NCBI GenBank assembly: GCA_009741485.1
Contig: CM019218.1
Span: 33,418,387 to 33,482,386 of the forward strand
DNA length: 64,000 nt
From: Malurus cyaneus samueli
Taxonomy: Eukaryota; Chordata; Aves; Passeriformes; Maluridae
Reading direction: 5' to 3'
Both the position numbers and the translations under genes were made by a program. A model generated the notes under the pieces. It was not told the DNA's origin. It saw only the letters and a list, made by a program, of their open reading frames with translations, and ran no database searches. Shown here piece after piece: positions 59,801 to 64,000 of this stretch; positions within the stretch are counted from its first letter, which is position 1; every line of letters begins with the position of its first letter.

Positions 59801-62800
59801 TTTTTTCAACAGCCTTCTTAAAAGTAGTTTTGATATAGTTTGAGGTTAGAACACTGTTTTTTGTACCACAGAGTTCCAGTCAGAATTTTGTAATGTTTTC
59901 CTTCACAGGGCCATGATGGCTCACCTGTCTGCAACCTTTAACCACAGCCGTTTTGCCAGGCTCTTTCAGAAACAGCTTATCCAGGTAAATGACTTGGGTT
60001 GTTTAATGACCATATACATCAAAGCTAATTTGTTCCTTCCTTAGCCTGAGAAAACAAACTGTTTCTCATAAGCTTCTTTCAGGTTCTCCTATTGAAATTT
60101 TTTTGGGAGAGACAAATTTTCAGGATGAGAATTTCTATCTTTTTTTGGAAATAATCAATGATAAATTACTGATGAATTCTGCTTAAATCAGGAATAAGGC
60201 ACACTGAACACATCATGAGCTGTAAGCATTCATTCTTCATTACTTCAACCTTCTAATTTTAGCACAGTTACAGTTTCTGGAAATTTTAAGGATGTATTTT
60301 GACATTTGTCAGATGTAGAGGTTCCCAGTTAATGTTTATTAGCAGCATGAGTGAAAAAAATCTCTGGTTCTTCTGTATAACACTGCAATGGGGTATCTTT
60401 GGTACAGTATTGCTGTTGTAATTTAGAGGGGAGTTTTTTTGCCAATTTCAAGCATCGTCTGACTTTGTTTTTATTAAAAAGAACTAGATGCTTCTGATTA
60501 AAATAGAAGTACTCACTGTGTTCTTTGTAAGTGCCTGGCTCTTTGGTGGGTTTCATTTGGAGGGCAAAACAGACACAGAACCTCACCTTGAGTATTGGTC
60601 CACACAAATTGCCAGGAAGTTGCAAACTGTTAGAATCTTGTAAATTCCTGTAGCATCAAGTCTGAGTTGGCATCTCTCTGCAAACCTGTCTGATTGTATG
60701 GGCATGTTCCCAGAAATTGTGGGGAAAAGGTAAGATGAACTTTGTTGCATCAATAGGATTTAATTAGACTTAGATGCTGTATTTCTTCTTTATATCTGTG
60801 CCTTCTTAATGAAGACTGCAGGATTTCACAAGGGTAGCCAAAGATCTGGACTGATAACTGGGTGTCTTCAATAGATCTGATGTGTCTGACTGGAAAGTGA
60901 TTTGCAGAATCTTGTGTACATTATGATACTCTTGCAGAAATGAATCGAGACTGAGGATTTGTGTCCAGGCTTGTTAATTTAAAGGTAGAGGAGTAAACAA
61001 GATGTTCTCTTGGGAAGGCAAGGATGCTCTGTTTGAATAAATGGACTTAGCACTTGCTCATTTGAAATACATTCTTAAATGTTGCTTTTTGTTATGATCT
61101 CTCATTAAAACTGTCATGACTTAGATGTCGGGGTATGCAGTCAACTTTTGCCATTGCTCAGAATTTGCTAGGTTATGTCTGGAGTGCTGTGCCCAGTCTT
61201 GGGCTCACAAGGAAAGAAGGATACAGACCTACTAGAGCAAGTCTAGCACAGGGCCGTGTAAATGATCAAGAAACCAGAGCATTTTTTGTATGAGAAGAAG
61301 CTGAGAGAGCTGGGAGTATTCAGCATGGAGAAGAGAAGGCTGCAGGTTATCTGACCACTTTGTTACCTATCCCTGCTAGGAGGGAATGAAGAACAGAGAG
61401 CCAGATTTTTCTCTGTCAGTAGTGTTCACTGACAGGTCATGAGGCTGACCCTGGCTGAACAAGAGGATTGGGTTAGATGATCCAAGAGGCTCCTCCTAAA
61501 CAGTTCTGCAGTTCTGTAATTCTTTGAGTCTTGAGTAGTATCTGTATGTTTGAGGCAGTGGGCATAAATTCTTAAATTTTATTTAACTTTGTGAGCGTTC
61601 CAGGAAAACCTGATCTGGGAATGCATAGTGCAGCAAAATGGGCCTTGGAGACTGAGCTAAAGGTTCTTCTGAGTATTTCTTGAAGATCATGAGAGGTGTT
61701 CTCTCCACACATCCACATGTAGCCTACTAGATATACCCTAGTTAGATGTGTAGGATTGGAATTGAGTCTCACAAGACCTCTAGGCTGTTTATGGCCAAGG
61801 TGGATAGCATATTCTGGCATGGGGAAGAGTTGTTCTATATGTGGGCATCTGGAAAAATCGTGCTTGTATTACTCCAAAAACAGTCTTCTGAGGAAGGGAT
61901 AATAAATATGCTGGGTGAGAGATGAAGTGAAATGATGCCTTGTTAAAAATATTCCACCTCCCTATTCTTTCTGTCTCCCAAAGATGTGCAAAGGTCCTAT
62001 CGGTGGTGGTGCAAGCTGGGGAGACACTTCAGACCAAGATGTCCTTAATATGCTGGGTTCTGATAATCTGAGTCGTCTGAAGAGGCTACAGGAAAGATTT
62101 GTTGTTCCTCAGAGCATCAGAGGGCCTTGTCCACCCCCTTCATTCCCAGGATGCCAACAATTCTTCAGGGACTTCATCCTCAGTGCAGGAAGGTGAGTAG
62201 CCTGTGCTTGCTGTTCCCTCTGTAAAATGTGTGGGCAATGGAAGCAGCAGCGTGTTTCTCTTGCAGCATGGAGTTATCCAGAAGGATTGGGACTAGACTG
62301 TAGGGTAATAAGTTTTTTCTGTAAACCCATAATGCTTTCTTGTCGCTGTCAGCATTTCCCAGTGCCAAGGCATGCAGTGCTGCCTAGCAGGGACACTGGA
62401 CTGGACAAGTGCTTCTTGTGTGATGGTGCATGAGGCCAAGGATTGCAGGATGAAGCCAGGTTCATGGTTTGGTTTAATGAGTTTTTCACAATTCACAACA
62501 TGGGGAAATAGTGATCTGTGGGAGATTTTAATCTTAAATTCAAGTATTTTGTAGATTCCTCCTTTGGCAGAACAGTTTTACTATCCTTTGCTGAGACATA
62601 GAATCTCTGAAAAAGTACAGATGAAGGAAATGAAGGAAACTAAGCTGATCAGCCAGTCTTAGTCTTCTCTCTTGCTTTCTTGTCTGTCAGTCTGTTACAC
62701 TGGATGTCTGCTGATACTTCATACGAGTCATGAGACAAGCTTTACATTTTGCAGTGTGTTAGTTGAGGTTTCACTGCTGTTTTCAGCCCAGTCTGACTCA

Positions 62801-63838
62801 TCATCATCTTTTGCTGAAGTTACCAGTTCAATCAGCACCTGATGGATAGTCTGTGCCTGAAGATACTTGAACTGAATGGCCTTACTCTGGTGGAGCATGA
62901 GCACAGTGATGGGGAAGCAGATATGGATGAACAGGTATTGTATTGTGCAAACACATCTGTCAGGAATTTTTCTGAGCTGTTCCAGCAGTCAAACAATTAC
63001 TGGCTTGATTGTGAGTGGCTTGGAGCTTCCACCACTGTATTTATAGGACAAGAGCTTCATTTGGTTTTGTCCTGACTCTGCAAATTGTTTATTTATCTGA
63101 GCCCTTTGCCACTTACTTGCATGCTTCAGGTTGGGAAAGTCTCCTCTTCAGGTTGTTACTGTCTTGTTCTAGATCAATGGAATAACCAAGTCCAGTTGTT
63201 GCACCCAGTTGCAGTAAGTTCCTTGTTGCTTTTCCGTATAGAAAGATTTTAGTTACAATGGATTCGTAGTCATCCCTGTTCATAGGTGTTCAGGTGTTTT
63301 GTTATTCAACTATCCCCATCAGAGGTGTCACAGTTTATAGTCTGTTTGCAAAGTAGCAGCCAGAGGTTCACAGAGACTTGCAGAGTGGTAGTGGTATAAA
63401 GGAGGCTGTGTGAGATTAGCTCTGCCTCTCATTGACTCTAAAATTCTTAATATGAAGGTGTGATTGAGCAGCTGCTTGTTTTAGAAAGCTCTTGAATAAT
63501 TTCTTTTTGTGAAGAAGTGAAGCAATGGAGACAGAAGCAATTTAAAATGCTTGGTAAATAGGTATTTTGGAAACTTACCTCTATTAAAACCAGGATGAAG
63601 CTATGTGGACCTTTTACATGAAGAGAGTGGAAGTTTAGTGTGGGCATGTGCTTTGTAGGGTAGCATTGCCTCAGATTGCTTTTCTTGACTTTAGGATGAA
63701 AAGAAACGTTTCACCGTGGCCCTGTTGAGTCTACGACTCCTGGCCAAGTTCCTGGGCTTCCTTGTTTTCCTGCCCTATCGCACTGCAGAGCAGCCAACGA
63801 GAGACTTGCAAGATTCTGCACTGGCCCTAAGGAACCAG
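47790..63838 (+). CDS. CDAN1: CDAN1, codanin-1 (5' portion of gene, 13 coding exons)
   Basis: Codanin-1 binds the histone chaperone ASF1 in the cytoplasm and limits histone delivery to chromatin; it also pairs with CDIN1. Human mutations cause congenital dyserythropoietic anaemia type I (family knowledge). Seen here: a start with good context (G at -3 and +4), [20 protein letters not shown] matching human, [14 protein letters not shown], a Ser-rich disordered region, the ASF1-binding RRINPTP box, then conserved helical blocks. Exons 2-13 connect in frame. About 758 codons are present; the human protein has 1227, so the C-terminal part lies beyond 64000. The Ser-rich region in exon 2 is longer than in human. 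Exon 1 ends in phase 1 while exon 2 starts in phase 0, which is unexplained. Confidence 0.97.
47881..50353 (+). other. CDAN1 intron 1
   Basis: The first ~650 bases belong to the CpG island and include an imperfect direct repeat of GGGGCCCGGAGGCCGGGCTG at about 48306 and 48350. The rest is AT-rich and featureless. I looked for a small exon of 3n+2 bases that would repair the exon 1 to 2 phase and could not support one. Confidence 0.7.
50354..51054 (+). CDS. CDAN1: CDAN1 exon 2, conserved [12 protein letters not shown] helix and Ser-rich region
   Basis: This exon is 701 bases long and ends in phase 2, with acceptor CTCTTGTAG and donor AA|GTAAGA. It encodes [34 protein letters not shown] and [17 protein letters not shown] long Ser/Gly/Arg-rich region follows, and the exon ends with [18 protein letters not shown]. 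The [12 protein letters not shown] and NLEEFPP blocks are conserved with human. The region between them is longer and mostly unalignable. Confidence 0.96.
51055..52607 (+). other. CDAN1 intron 2
   Basis: This is a GT-AG intron. A run of 20 Ts (52540-52559) ends 48 bases before the exon 3 acceptor dinucleotide. Nothing else is recognisable. Confidence 0.85.
52540..52559. repeat. T20 homopolymer near the CDAN1 exon 3 acceptor
   Basis: Twenty consecutive Ts lie about 50 bases upstream of the acceptor AG at 52606-52607. It is probably length-variable. Confidence 0.9.
52608..52832 (+). CDS. CDAN1: CDAN1 exon 3, ASF1-binding B-box
   Basis: This exon is 225 bases, phase 2 in and 2 out, with acceptor TTTTCAG and donor CG|GTACGG. 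It encodes [33 protein letters not shown] and ends with [19 protein letters not shown] (52624-52644) corresponds to the human B-domain-like motif that contacts ASF1. Confidence 0.97.
54861..55054 (+). CDS. CDAN1: CDAN1 exon 4
   Basis: This exon is 194 bases and ends in phase 1, with acceptor GCATTTCAG and donor G|GTGAGG. It encodes [20 protein letters not shown] and later [17 protein letters not shown]. The [11 protein letters not shown] end matches the human ALVYSSCIAE block. The first half is variable. Confidence 0.95.
55465..55584 (+). CDS. CDAN1: CDAN1 exon 5
   Basis: This exon is 120 bases, phase 1 to 1, with acceptor CATTCCAG and donor G|GTAAGC. It encodes [20 protein letters not shown] then an acidic [15 protein letters not shown]. 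It matches the human NLVPNLFLELFFV segment. Confidence 0.96.
56441..56519 (+). CDS. CDAN1: CDAN1 exon 6
   Basis: This exon is 79 bases and ends in phase 2, with acceptor TCCCTTAG and donor GA|GTGAGT. It encodes [20 protein letters not shown] and LDYQY. It aligns with human FQSIHDCVFFAVQVLE. Confidence 0.95.
56907..57027 (+). CDS. CDAN1: CDAN1 exon 7
   Basis: This exon is 121 bases and ends in phase 0, with acceptor CTTGGCAG and donor AAG|GTAAAA. It encodes [20 protein letters not shown] and [15 protein letters not shown]. It aligns with the human [14 protein letters not shown] block. Confidence 0.96.
57988..58097 (+). CDS. CDAN1: CDAN1 exon 8
   Basis: This exon is 110 bases and ends in phase 2, with acceptor TTAACAG and donor AG|GTAAGT. 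It encodes [20 protein letters not shown] then [15 protein letters not shown]. It is strongly conserved with human. Confidence 0.97.
58795..58884 (+). CDS. CDAN1: CDAN1 exon 9
   Basis: This exon is 90 bases, phase 2 to 2, with acceptor GATTCACAG and donor AG|GTAGGA. It encodes [20 protein letters not shown] and FERVLGSKI. It is strongly conserved with human. Confidence 0.97.
59909..59984 (+). CDS. CDAN1: CDAN1 exon 10
   Basis: This exon is 76 bases and ends in phase 0, with acceptor CCTTCACAG and donor CAG|GTAAAT. It encodes [20 protein letters not shown] and KQLIQ. Confidence 0.96.
61135..61530 (+). repeat. CR1 LINE fragment, plus-oriented, in a CDAN1 intron
   Basis: Recognisable CR1 blocks include TGGAGTGCTGTGCCCAGTCT, AAGCTGAGAGAGCTGGGAGT, CAGCATGGAGAAGAGAAGGC and GGTTAGATGATCCAAGAGGC. 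It ends in a degraded TTCTGTAATTCTTTG tail. It covers several hundred bases and has internal deletions. Confidence 0.85.
61984..62192 (+). CDS. CDAN1: CDAN1 exon 11
   Basis: This exon is 209 bases and ends in phase 2, with acceptor TCCCAAAG and donor AG|GTGAGT. It encodes [39 protein letters not shown] and [20 protein letters not shown]. It matches human at LSMLGADKLGRL and the PCPPPTFPGCQGFFRDFIL block. Confidence 0.97.
62820..62934 (+). CDS. CDAN1: CDAN1 exon 12
   Basis: This exon is 115 bases and ends in phase 0, with acceptor TTGCTGAAG and donor CAG|GTATTG. The acceptor was chosen because only this AG keeps frame and gives [20 protein letters not shown], matching human [21 protein letters not shown] closer CAG eight bases downstream would break the frame. 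The exon ends with an acidic [12 protein letters not shown]. Confidence 0.94.
63695..63838 (+). CDS. CDAN1: CDAN1 exon 13
   Basis: This exon is 144 bases, phase 0 to 0, with acceptor ACTTTAG and donor CAG|GTAAGA. It encodes [40 protein letters not shown] and SALALRNQ. It matches the human block around [13 protein letters not shown]. It is the last exon in the window; the gene continues to the right. Confidence 0.97.
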
Positions 63839-64000
63839 GTAAGAAACTGAACATGGACTTTTGCTTGACAGGTGGTTTTTCTAGTCCAAGGAGGATTATG
63901 AGTAGTCATGCACTTTTAAAGTGAGCCACGGGTGATGTTACATGGTTCTGTGTCCCTGCTGCATGTTCTGGGGTTGGGAAAAAAGGAGAAAAGAATTTAT
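63839..64000 (+). other. Start of CDAN1 intron 13 (window edge)
   Basis: A donor GTAAGA begins the intron. The window ends before the next exon. Confidence 0.85.

Larger units (their letters stand above)
52833..63694 (+). other. CDAN1 introns 3-12
   Basis: The introns are 52833-54860, 55055-55464, 55585-56440, 56520-56906, 57028-57987, 58098-58794, 58885-59908, 59985-61983, 62193-62819 and 62935-63694. All are GT-AG. The notable contents are a T-rich tract at about 56172-56199 and the CR1 fragment at 61135-61530. Confidence 0.8.

Overview
The window is vertebrate nuclear DNA, and almost certainly from a bird. Genes are split into small exons with GT/AG junctions and separated by long AT-rich introns. 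The repeats are CR1 LINE fragments carrying the avian tail (…GATTCTATGATT). The two main gene products match human TTBK2 and CDAN1, which are neighbours in the same order and orientation on human 15q15. I cannot name the species.

Layout. Positions 1-12867 hold no exon that I could find and read as an upstream TTBK2 intron. Positions 12868-34756 (+) hold the last nine constitutive coding exons of TTBK2 (tau tubulin kinase 2), from kinase subdomain VIII to the stop codon. Their reading frame is continuous over 1065 codons. Inside the 10.4-kb intron between two of these exons lies an open 83-codon stretch (25794-26042) with good splice sites and phase 0/0. It looks like an alternatively spliced cassette exon. 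Positions 34757 to about 41890 are a long AT-rich 3' UTR ending at an AATAAA. It contains a perfect 26-bp palindrome and an AT-rich microsatellite.

A two-exon gene lies on the minus strand (45536-46194 and 47005-47453). It encodes a Myb/SANT-like DNA-binding domain plus a C-terminal coiled-coil region. To my knowledge this gene is absent between TTBK2 and CDAN1 in mammals. As read here its DNA-binding domain is interrupted by a one-base frameshift, and its two exons do not join in phase. Its start codon lies 336 bp from that of CDAN1, head to head, inside a strong CpG island (about 46800-48540).

Positions 47790-63838 (+) hold the first 13 coding exons of CDAN1 (codanin-1, the cytoplasmic ASF1-binding protein). 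The rest of the gene lies beyond the window. Exons 2-13 join in perfect phase. Exon 1 to exon 2 does not. All three reading-frame anomalies involve sequence in or next to the GC-rich island, so small indels in the assembly are the simplest explanation, but a decayed or alternatively spliced gene is possible. TTBK2 and CDAN1 are not known to act in one pathway. The clearest regulatory link in the window is the shared promoter region between CDAN1 and the Myb/SANT-like gene.
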